A stretch of 64,000 nucleotides of DNA from Gammaproteobacteria bacterium (GTDB taxonomy: Bacteria > Pseudomonadota > Gammaproteobacteria > Burkholderiales > Gallionellaceae). Of this stretch, positions 57,624-64,000 are shown piece by piece (positions within the stretch are counted from its first letter, which is position 1; every line of letters begins with the position of its first letter). Under the pieces are notes generated by a model that worked only from the letters and a program-made list of their open reading frames with translations, was not told the DNA's origin and did no database searches. The DNA lies in assembly GCA_018813765.1 (NCBI GenBank), contig JAHJBC010000010.1:131096-195095 (forward strand), read 5' to 3'. Both the position numbers and the translations under genes were made by a program.

Positions 57624-57686
57624 GGGAGCGCCGACGTCCTCGTCGGCAGGATGTTGATCAAAGCCGACGAGGACGTCGGCGCTCCC
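57624..57686. terminator. Perfect 24-bp inverted repeat between trmL and gpsA
   Basis: Arms 57624-57647 and 57663-57686 are perfect complements (GGGAGCGCCGACGTCCTCGT... and its reverse), with a 15-nt loop. It begins five bases after the trmL stop and ends two bases before the gpsA stop. There is no T-tract, so it is better described as a dispersed palindrome that may serve both genes as a bidirectional barrier. Confidence 0.85.
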
Positions 57687-57688
57687 AT

Positions 57689-58681
57689 TCAACCTATGAA
57701 CTCACTGCCGGGCTTGCGGCTGAGCAGGGCCTCGACCGCCTGGTCGGCGGGAAGGTCTTCGTACAGCACACGGTAGACTGCATCGCAGATCGGCATGTCC
57801 ACGCCGTGCTGTTGCGCGATGAAATGCACCTCGCGTGCGGTGTAGACGCCTTCGGCCACATGGCCGAGTTCGCTGAGGATGTTGGCGAGGGACTTGTGTT
57901 GCGCCAGCAGCATGCCGACCTGGCGGTTGCGCGAGAGGTCGCCGGTGCAGGTGAGGATGAGGTCGCCCACGCCGGACAATCCGCCCAGCGTCTCTGCCTT
58001 GCCGCCCATCTGCAGACCCAGCCGCGTCATCTCGGCCAAACCACGCGTAAGCAGGGCGGCACGGGCGTTGAGCCCCATCTTCATGCCGTCGCAGATGCCT
58101 GCCGCGATGGCCAGCACATTCTTGACCGCGCCGCCGATCTCGACTCCGACCACATCGGTGCTGGAGTAGATGCGCAGGCGCGAATGATGCAGGGCTTGCG
58201 CCATGCGCTGAGCGAACTCGCCGTCGTTCGACGCCAGCGTCATGGCCGTTGGCTGGCTGCGCGCCACTTCCTGCGCGAAGCTCGGGCCGGAGAGCACGCC
58301 GCGCGGAAAGCTGGCCGGCAGTATCTGCTCGGCGACCTGGTGGGGGAATAGCGAAGTCTCGCTTTCGAAACCTTTGCACACCCAGATCACTGGAATCGGC
58401 GACGACTGCCGGGCAAGTTGTTGCAAGGTGCCGCGCAGACCTGCGACGGGAACGGCGACGATAGCCAGTTCGGCACCGGCCAGCGCTTCGTTCAGTGAAG
58501 TGGAAAGCATGAGCTGGTCGGGAAGCGGGATATCCGGGAGGAAACGCTGGTTGCAACGGTCCCTGACCATCGCCTCAATCTCGACCTCCTCGCGCGACCA
58601 CAGCGTGACCTGATGGCGCGGCGCGAAACTGACCGCAAGTGCGGTCCCCCATGCGCCGGAGCCGAGTATGGCAATCTTCAT
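57689..58681 (-). CDS. gpsA: Glycerol-3-phosphate dehydrogenase [NAD(P)+]
   Basis: 330 aa. N-terminal Rossmann motif KIAILGSGAWGTALAVSFA, the signature GPSFAQEVARSQPTAMTLAS, and the C-terminal catalytic Lys in GGAVKNVLAIAAGICDGM. It reduces dihydroxyacetone phosphate to sn-glycerol 3-phosphate for phospholipid synthesis. It is followed by the SH3 protein gene, which starts upstream in order secB-SH3-gpsA (one transcript). The ATG abuts the stop of the SH3 gene. Confidence 0.98.
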   Translation of the reverse strand: MKIAILGSGAWGTALAVSFAPRHQVTLWSREEVEIEAMVRDRCNQRFLPDIPLPDQLMLSTSLNEALAGAELAIVAVPVAGLRGTLQQLARQSSPIPVIWVCKGFESETSLFPHQVAEQILPASFPRGVLSGPSFAQEVARSQPTAMTLASNDGEFAQRMAQALHHSRLRIYSSTDVVGVEIGGAVKNVLAIAAGICDGMKMGLNARAALLTRGLAEMTRLGLQMGGKAETLGGLSGVGDLILTCTGDLSRNRQVGMLLAQHKSLANILSELGHVAEGVYTAREVHFIAQQHGVDMPICDAVYRVLYEDLPADQAVEALLSRKPGSEFIG

Positions 58682-59113
58682 TCAATCACCCCACACTTGA
58701 GTGGATTTCAGAAAACCGGTGCTGCCATCCTCGTGCCGCACTTTGACCCAGCCGTTACCGGTGCTGTCCAGCCACTCCAGGCCAAGCTGTTTCGCCGCCT
58801 TGAACACCAGTTCGGACCGTTCATCCGGACTGCGGTACACATTGGCAAGTTTGGCCGTGACCAGGACATAGCGCTTACTGCTCACATTGCGCTTCTCGAT
58901 CCAGAACAGCTTGCCCGAGATGTCGCGCACCTTGACCCAGTCTGACAGCACCACGACCTGTTCCAGCGGCAGGTAACGCGTGGCAACGAACATCCTCTTC
59001 GCCTTGAGCGAGTTGGCGTCGTACAGAATGGCCGGTTCGGCGACGGAGATATAGTCGAAGGCGCATGCCTGACCGGCGACCAGCATCGACAGCAGTAGCG
59101 CCAGATATCTCAT
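58682..59113 (-). CDS. Periplasmic SH3-domain protein
   Basis: 143 aa from ATG 59111-59113, sharing a base with the secB stop (TGATG). The signal peptide is MRYLALLLSMLVAGQACA. Two bacterial SH3-like segments: about 30-80 (SLKAKRMFVATRYLPLEQVVVLSDWVKVRD, in parts) and 85-140 (YVLVTAKLANVYRSPDERSEL, GNGWVKVRHEDGSTGF). Such proteins bind peptidoglycan or envelope partners. Gene order gpsA-SH3-secB-grxC is common in betaproteobacteria. Confidence 0.85.
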   Translation of the reverse strand: MRYLALLLSMLVAGQACAFDYISVAEPAILYDANSLKAKRMFVATRYLPLEQVVVLSDWVKVRDISGKLFWIEKRNVSSKRYVLVTAKLANVYRSPDERSELVFKAAKQLGLEWLDSTGNGWVKVRHEDGSTGFLKSTQVWGD

Positions 59114-59610
59114 CAGTGCTTGGTCTCGGCACCCTCGGTTTGAGGCTGTGCCTGCGCCTGCTGTTTCTGCTGGTGATAGATCGCCTCGAAGTTGATCGGG
59201 TTCAGCATCACCGGAGCGAAACCGCCGCGCACCGAGGCATCCGACACGACTTCGCGCAGATAGGGATAGAGGATGTTGGGACAGACCACCGCCAGCATCG
59301 TCTCCATCTCGGCGGGCGGCAGGTTGCGGATCTGGAATATGCCGGCTTGCTTTGCTTCGATCAGGAACATCACCTTGTCCTTCTCGGGCAGTTTGGCCGT
59401 GACGGTGGCGGTGACGATGACCTCGAACACGCCGTCCTCGACGGATGCGGCCTGGCTCTGCAATTGCATGTCGATCTGCGGATTCTCGCGAACCAGGAAG
59501 ATTGCCGGTGCATGCGGCAATTCCAGCGACAGGTCCTTCACATAGAGTTTTTCGATGTTGAAGAACGGCTGTTCGTTCGCCGGAGCTTGTTCTTGTGCTT
59601 TGTCGGTCAT
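59113..59610 (-). CDS. secB: Protein-export chaperone SecB
   Basis: 165 aa. Acidic homotetrameric chaperone: FFNIEKLYVKDLSLELPHAP, FEVIVTATVTAKLPEKDKVMFLIEAKQAGIF in blocks, VCPNILYPYLREVVSDAS and GGFAPVMLNPINFEAIYHQQ. It keeps precursors unfolded and hands them to SecA. Nine bases separate it from grxC, the standard grxC-secB-gpsA gene order. The mshQ adhesin and barrel proteins in this window are plausible clients. Confidence 0.98.
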   Translation of the reverse strand: MTDKAQEQAPANEQPFFNIEKLYVKDLSLELPHAPAIFLVRENPQIDMQLQSQAASVEDGVFEVIVTATVTAKLPEKDKVMFLIEAKQAGIFQIRNLPPAEMETMLAVVCPNILYPYLREVVSDASVRGGFAPVMLNPINFEAIYHQQKQQAQAQPQTEGAETKH

Positions 59611-59619
59611 GCCTTTTCC

Positions 59620-59883
59620 CTACCCTTTCTTTCCCAGTAATCCATCCAGTTCGCCCGCCTGGTCCATTGCGGCCATATCGTCGTATCCGCCGACATGGGT
59701 ATCGTTGATGTAGATCTGCGGGACGGTGCGGCGCTGCGTCTTCGCAATCATCTCGTCGCGCAGTTCCGGATGCAGGTCGATGCGGATCTTTTCGATCTCG
59801 GTGAAACCCTTGCGCTTCAGCAGGTGCTCGGCGCGCACGCAATAGGGACACACTTCGGTGCAATACATGACGATCTTCGCCAT
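59620..59883 (-). CDS. grxC: Glutaredoxin 3
   Basis: 87 aa, the usual length. Active site CPYC in MYCTEVCPYCVRAEHLL, TVPQIYINDTHVGGYDDM with the cis-Pro GSH site. It reduces disulfides with glutathione. The rhodanese gene stops one base before its start; secB follows after nine bases. Confidence 0.97.
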   Translation of the reverse strand: MAKIVMYCTEVCPYCVRAEHLLKRKGFTEIEKIRIDLHPELRDEMIAKTQRRTVPQIYINDTHVGGYDDMAAMDQAGELDGLLGKKG

Positions 59884-59884
59884 G

Positions 59885-60298
59885 TCATTTCTCCAGCGGC
59901 AGGCTGGCCTTTTGCCAGGCCATCACGCCGCCGTCGAGATTGTACGCCTGGGCGAAGCCCTGCTTGCCGAGCAGCGCGCAGGCCGAGGCGGAACGTTGTC
60001 CGCTGCGGCACACCACCAGGATGGGGCGCTCGCGGAATTTCTCCAGTTCACCGATGCGGTCGCGCAGCTTGCCCAGCGGGATCAGTTTGCTATTGAGGAT
60101 ATGGCCGGAGTCGTATTCTCCCTGCTCGCGCACATCCAGCACCAGCGCGTTCTTGTGGTTGATGAGCTGGGTGGCGGCGATGTGGTCGACATCCTTGATG
60201 CCGCGCAGGCGGTTGCCGAAGAATGACCAGAACAGCATAAAGCCGCTGGTCAGCGCGATCAGGATGGTCCAGATGTTATTTGCCAAATACTGCTGCAC
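59885..60298 (-). CDS. Membrane-anchored rhodanese-like protein
   Basis: 137 aa. One N-terminal membrane helix (NIWTILIALTSGFMLFWSFFG) and a rhodanese domain (about 35-130) with VLDVREQGEYDSGHI and active-site Cys in VVCRSGQRSASACALL. Single-domain rhodaneses of this type are encoded next to grxC-secB in many betaproteobacteria. The N-terminal coding part overlaps the upstream ligase gene by 23 bases. Confidence 0.92.
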   Translation of the reverse strand: MQQYLANNIWTILIALTSGFMLFWSFFGNRLRGIKDVDHIAATQLINHKNALVLDVREQGEYDSGHILNSKLIPLGKLRDRIGELEKFRERPILVVCRSGQRSASACALLGKQGFAQAYNLDGGVMAWQKASLPLEK

Positions 60299-62063
60299 TT
60301 CGATACTCCTCGTTCTTTCGGGTTGCGAATTCTAACAGAGCGGAAAAACGCGCGGGGTCTTTGCGCGCCATCTCTTCGAGACCGGCGCGGAACGTCGCGT
60401 ATCCGGCGGGGTAAGCCCAGATCGCATCTTCAAGCTGTGCCCTGGCTTCCTCTTCGCGACCTGACAAGGCTAGCAACTGCACCTGATTGTAGGCGCCGGG
60501 GGCGATGGGAATGTAGCGCAGGGCGCTTTCGTTCAGGTCGAGCTTCTGCTCGAGATGGTCGGCACTGACTTCCATGGTGCTGGCGATGAACAGTTCCGCA
60601 TAGGAACCCAGCAGCGGGATTTGATGCACAGCCAGCAGTTCCTGCTGCATGCGCGGCACCACGTCGACCTCGCTGGCCGCCCTGCTGCGCAGGGTCATGA
60701 CACCTTCCAGGCGCTGGTAACCCGGCAGCAGTTGCACCATCGAGACCACCCCCAGCAACAGCATGGTGCCCATCGAAACGCGCCCGAGCCTGCGCAATTC
60801 CAGTTTGTAGCCGGAGGTGTCGAACAGACCCAGCATGACTGCCGCAATGCCGATGAAATAGAGATACCACAGCGGATATTCGAGCAGGCTGTGGATCGCC
60901 AGTACCGCCAGCACACCGAAGCCCCACCAGTGATAGATATCCCGCTCGGTTGTACGCGCCTGCCACAGCCACAAGCCGCATGCAGCCAGCAGTATGGCAA
61001 GACCGAACAGGCCGCCCTCAGCCGCAAGCTGCATCACGATGTTGTGCGCATTGTTGTAAAGACCGGAGACACCCGGATTGCGCAGCTCTGCCGCCAGTTG
61101 CAGATGCTCCCAGGCGAACTGTCCGAATCCGGCGCCCAGCAGGGGGAATTTGGCGAATATCAGCGCGGCCTCGCGCCACAGATGCAGGCGTATGTGACCG
61201 CTGGCATTGTCGCCGGCCAGCCTTTCCATCGTTGTTACGCTGCCTGTTGTTCCTTCCAGCCATGGAATCTGCACCACCAGATGCATGAGACCGAAACCCA
61301 GCACCAGCAGCAGGCAGTAGTTCAACAATGGGCGCAACGTCCGATCACGCCGCTGCCACAGAAATGCCAATCCGGCCGCGAACAACAGGTAGAGCAAGGA
61401 GCTGCGCGAGCCGGACAGCACCATGACGAACAGCATGGGCAAGGCCAGCAATGCCACCTGCCATACGCGCATCGACAGCCTTATGTACAGCAGGCCAAGC
61501 GAGATCAGCCCCAATGCCAGATAGTTGGCATAGTGGTTGGGCTGGGCGATATTGCCATAGACGGCAACCGATGTTTTTGCGGTGATGACCGAATTCAGGA
61601 ATGTATTCCAGCGGAAATGCTGCAGGATGCCCGCCAGCGTATTCAACTCCGCGCCGACCAACAGAAAAACGGCCAGCGCCGTCACCACGGTAGCCAGTCC
61701 CAGTTCGGCGCGCAGACGCTGACCCAGCATGATGAGCATGGAGGCAAACAGGAAATACAGCGCCAGCAGCATCATGCGGTCGAAGTGCGTGATGCGGTCG
61801 AGAATGAACTGCACCATCACCAGCATCATCAAGCCGACGGGCAGCAGGACAATGCGCGGCACCTCGGGCGCCTGCCAGAAGCGCGCCGTCAACAGCAAGG
61901 GCATGGCGCACAAACCGAGCAATGCCGTACCCCATTCCTGATAGAAGGTGGTGATGGGGTAGGCGTGGTGGTAGTACAGAAAAGGCAAAACCCACATCAG
62001 GCCGACCAGGGCCAGACTGATGTGGGCTAGGGTGATCGAGGGGGGAAGGTTTCTTATTAGCAA
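60276..62063 (-). CDS. PglL/Wzy-family O-oligosaccharyltransferase or O-antigen ligase
   Basis: 595 aa from a TTG start at 62061-62063, which overlaps the stop of the DUF2892 gene. About twelve membrane helices. The Wzy_C/PglL signature is in the large periplasmic loop after helix 9-10: GSGRSSLL... and GAGFGQFAWEHLQL, then LYNNAHNIVMQLAAEGGLFG, and HSLLEYPLWYLYFIGIAAVM. A C-terminal Wzy_C_2 / TPR-like domain (about 460-590) is typical of pilin-glycosylating ligases. Because a Ser/Thr-rich MSHA pilin locus lies 3 kb away, pilin O-glycosylation is likely, but an O-antigen ligase cannot be excluded. Confidence 0.8.
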   Translation of the reverse strand: MLIRNLPPSITLAHISLALVGLMWVLPFLYYHHAYPITTFYQEWGTALLGLCAMPLLLTARFWQAPEVPRIVLLPVGLMMLVMVQFILDRITHFDRMMLLALYFLFASMLIMLGQRLRAELGLATVVTALAVFLLVGAELNTLAGILQHFRWNTFLNSVITAKTSVAVYGNIAQPNHYANYLALGLISLGLLYIRLSMRVWQVALLALPMLFVMVLSGSRSSLLYLLFAAGLAFLWQRRDRTLRPLLNYCLLLVLGFGLMHLVVQIPWLEGTTGSVTTMERLAGDNASGHIRLHLWREAALIFAKFPLLGAGFGQFAWEHLQLAAELRNPGVSGLYNNAHNIVMQLAAEGGLFGLAILLAACGLWLWQARTTERDIYHWWGFGVLAVLAIHSLLEYPLWYLYFIGIAAVMLGLFDTSGYKLELRRLGRVSMGTMLLLGVVSMVQLLPGYQRLEGVMTLRSRAASEVDVVPRMQQELLAVHQIPLLGSYAELFIASTMEVSADHLEQKLDLNESALRYIPIAPGAYNQVQLLALSGREEEARAQLEDAIWAYPAGYATFRAGLEEMARKDPARFSALLEFATRKNEEYRSAAVFGK

Positions 62064-62266
62064 CTGCCTTTGACGCCGAACTTGGCGAGGATGCTGTTCA
62101 GCGGGCAGATCTGCGTGAAGCCACTTTGGAACAGGTTCAGTCCGACAAAGGCGGTGAAGAACAGGAAATACTCGCTGACGAACAGCGGGCTGGCCTGCAC
62201 ACCAAGAGACAGCGACAGCAGGATGAAGAAACCTGCCACGATGCGGACGATACGTTCTGCGTTCAT
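62057..62266 (-). CDS. DUF2892 small membrane protein
   Basis: 69 aa from ATG 62264-62266 behind AAGGAGTATC. Two membrane helices (IVRIVAGFFILLSLSLGV; YFLFFTAFVGLNLFQSGF) and a C-terminal TQICPLNSILAKFGV. The motif MNAERIVRIVAGFF and CPLNSILAKFG are characteristic of the DUF2892/YgaP-like family, often next to rhodaneses. The last codons overlap the ligase start. Confidence 0.85.
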   Translation of the reverse strand: MNAERIVRIVAGFFILLSLSLGVQASPLFVSEYFLFFTAFVGLNLFQSGFTQICPLNSILAKFGVKGSC

Positions 62267-62304
62267 GCTTGATACTCCTTTAAGTTCTTTCGCCTTTCTC
62301 GCTT

Positions 62305-62344
62305 GCCCCCTCGCCCGCAAGCGGGAGAGGGTTGGAGGGAGGGC
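62305..62344. repeat. Small palindromic repeat upstream of the DUF2892 gene
   Basis: CCCCCTCGCCCGCAAGCGGGAGAGGG followed by TTGGAGGGAGGG. It belongs to the same family as 48897-48974. Confidence 0.7.
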
Positions 62345-62362
62345 GGATTTTGGTTGAGGATT

Positions 62363-64000
62363 CTAATCGAATTTTTTGTACAGCGTAGCGTAATACAGCA
62401 CCGGGATGACGATCAGCGTGAGCATGGTCGAGACCAGGATACCGAAGATCAGCGCCAACGCGAGACCGTTGAAGATCGGGTCGTCGAGGATGAACAGCGC
62501 GCCCAGCATGGCCGCCAGCCCGGTCAGGATGATCGGCTTGGCGCGCGCCGCCGCCGCATTCACCACCGCGTGCTGCAGGTCCACCCCGTCGCGCAATTGC
62601 AGGTTGACGAAATCCACCAGCAGGATGGAATTGCGCACGATGATGCCGGCGAGCGCGATCATGCCGATCATCGAGGTCGCGGTGAACTGCGCGCCGAACA
62701 GGGCATGCCCCGGCATCACGCCGATGATGGTCAGCGGGATGGGCGCCATGATCACCAGCGGCACTACATAGCTCTTGAACTGCGCCACCACCAGCAGATA
62801 GATCAGGATCAGGCCCACGCCGTAGGCGATGCCCATGTCGCGAAAGGTCTCGAAGGTCACCTGCCACTCGCCGTCCCACTTCAATGCATAACCCGCATAG
62901 GGATCGGAAGGCTGGTGGAAGAACCATGACTCCAGCGTGCCGCCCTGCTCCAGTTCCATGTCGCCTGTCTTGCCGTTGATGGCGAACATGCCGTATAGCG
63001 GGCTATCCAGATCGCCGGCCATGTCGCCGGTCACATACACCACCGGCAACAGGTCCTTGTGATAGATGGGGTAGTCGCGCTGCGTGTGCACCGCCTGCAC
63101 CACTTCCGACAGCGGCACCAGTGCGCCGTCGCGCGAGCGCACCTTGAGTTTCAGCACGTCGTCGATGCGGCTGCGCTTCTCCGCCGGCAGGCCGAGACGC
63201 AGCGGCGGCGCATATTTCGCATCCATGTCGTGCAAGGCGGTCACATCCTGTCCGGACAACGCGATCTGCACCGCATCCACGATATCGCTCTGCGCCACAC
63301 CCAGCAACGCTGCCTTGCTCTGCATCACGCGCAGCACCAGCTTGGGTGCGACTTCGCTCACCGTATCGTCGATACCGACGATGTCCTGAGTCGCCACGAA
63401 CTGCTCGCGCACCTTGCTCGCCACCTGGCGCGCGCCGTTGTAGTCCGGCCCGTAGATCTCGGCCACGATGGGCGACAACACCGGCGGACCGGGCGGCACT
63501 TCCACCACTTTCACTTTTGCGCCCCACACCTTGGCGATCTTCTCGATCGGCTCGCGCACCGAGGTGGCGATTTCGTGGCTGCTGCGGTCGCGGTGGTGCT
63601 TGTCCTGCAGATTGACCTGAATGTCGCCCTGTTCCGGTGCGCTGCGCAGGTAATACTGGCGCACCAGCCCGTTGAAGTTGATCGGCGATGCGGTACCGGC
63701 ATAGGCCTCGTAGTCGGTCACTTCCGGTACGGTTGCCAGATAGGCGCCAATGTCGCGCATCACACCCGCGGTCTGTTCCACCGCCGTACCGGTGGGCATA
63801 TCGATCACCACCTGGAACTCCGATTTGTTGTCGAACGGCAGCATCTTCAGCACCACCAGCTTGACCACGGCCAGCGACACGGCGATCAGCAAGGCCGCCA
63901 TGATTCCCAGCCACAGCTTGCGCCGCATCGGTTTGCCGTGCTCGTGGTTCAGGAACGGCCCCAGGCGCTGGCGGAAGAAACGCGCAAGCCCCGTCTCCTC
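62363..64000 (-). CDS. Partial RND-family efflux transporter permease
   Basis: The last 545 residues of an RND inner-membrane permease; the N-terminus is beyond the right edge. The visible part includes the periplasmic porter region (VIDMPTGTAVEQTAGVMRDIGAYL, PGPPVLSPIVAEIYGPDYNG), and the second transmembrane half with MIGMIALAGIIVRNSILLVDFVN and GLAALLGALFILDDPIFNGLALALIFG-like helices. The SILLVDF segment and lack of a DxD charge relay in the fragment fit the HAE1/CzcA-like or MexI groups; substrate cannot be named. A short gap separates it from the DUF2892 gene. Confidence 0.93.
   Translation of the reverse strand, partial: EETGLARFFRQRLGPFLNHEHGKPMRRKLWLGIMAALLIAVSLAVVKLVVLKMLPFDNKSEFQVVIDMPTGTAVEQTAGVMRDIGAYLATVPEVTDYEAYAGTASPINFNGLVRQYYLRSAPEQGDIQVNLQDKHHRDRSSHEIATSVREPIEKIAKVWGAKVKVVEVPPGPPVLSPIVAEIYGPDYNGARQVASKVREQFVATQDIVGIDDTVSEVAPKLVLRVMQSKAALLGVAQSDIVDAVQIALSGQDVTALHDMDAKYAPPLRLGLPAEKRSRIDDVLKLKVRSRDGALVPLSEVVQAVHTQRDYPIYHKDLLPVVYVTGDMAGDLDSPLYGMFAINGKTGDMELEQGGTLESWFFHQPSDPYAGYALKWDGEWQVTFETFRDMGIAYGVGLILIYLLVVAQFKSYVVPLVIMAPIPLTIIGVMPGHALFGAQFTATSMIGMIALAGIIVRNSILLVDFVNLQLRDGVDLQHAVVNAAAARAKPIILTGLAAMLGALFILDDPIFNGLALALIFGILVSTMLTLIVIPVLYYATLYKKFD

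Overview
The window looks like a chromosomal segment of a Gram-negative betaproteobacterium, most plausibly of the Nitrosomonadales/Gallionellaceae type. The evidence is a GC-rich composition, a BioC/BioH-type biotin operon, the serS-rarA-lolA-ftsK housekeeping block, Lol and SecB envelope machinery, a complete MSHA-type (mannose-sensitive haemagglutinin) type IV pilus locus and several c-di-GMP signalling genes. The genus is an inference. Only mltF, comF, trmL and perhaps nothing else lie on the + strand; almost all other genes are on the - strand in tightly overlapping operons (ATGA, GTGA and TGATG junctions).

Layout. 1-6.6 kb: a signalling cluster with a partial CBS4-PAS sensor, a Crp/Fnr regulator and a 1535-aa CheB-CheR-PAS-GGDEF-EAL protein. 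6.8-11.3 kb: dnaE, two tandem paralogous small unknown genes and tRNA-Ser(CGA). 11.4-12.8 kb: mltF. 12.9-20.9 kb: a LytS/LytR-like two-component system followed upstream by an envelope gene set (beta-barrel protein, membrane protein, LolA-like protein, FtsX-like permease with its ATPase, DUF2141 protein, BamA-like barrel). 21-27.3 kb: serS, rarA, lolA, a frame-disrupted secreted gene and ftsK. 27.3-31.1 kb: LuxR-type regulator, hybrid histidine kinase, SCO1 and a TauE/SafE-like protein. 31.1-35.7 kb: bioBFHCD. 35.7-36.5 kb: comF.

36.5-57.1 kb: the MSHA pilus locus, transcribed mshE-G-(pseudopilin)-(unknown membrane protein)-A-C-(unknown)-(ORF6N protein)-D-O-P-Q-I-I2-J-K-L-M-N. mshE starts with a c-di-GMP-binding MshEN signature, which connects the pilus motor to the diguanylate cyclase/phosphodiesterase genes at the left end. 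The pilin gene mshA has its own sigma54-like promoter candidate and a strong intrinsic terminator, so it can be expressed well above its neighbours. 57.1-64 kb: trmL, gpsA, an SH3 protein, secB, grxC, a rhodanese, a PglL/Wzy-type O-oligosaccharyltransferase that could glycosylate the pilin, a DUF2892 protein and a partial RND efflux permease.

The most unusual property of the window is the density of dispersed palindromic or short-tandem repeats. They sit between genes, but also in frame inside dnaE, bioH and bioF, and inside the leader peptides of two prepilins, which are stretched to about 40-46 residues. Other items worth attention are the two-gene ORF6N unit that is translationally coupled into the pilus operon and carries a 27-bp palindrome, an internally duplicated membrane protein beside mshA, the paralogous pair at 10.5-11 kb and the uncharacterised envelope cluster at 13-21 kb.
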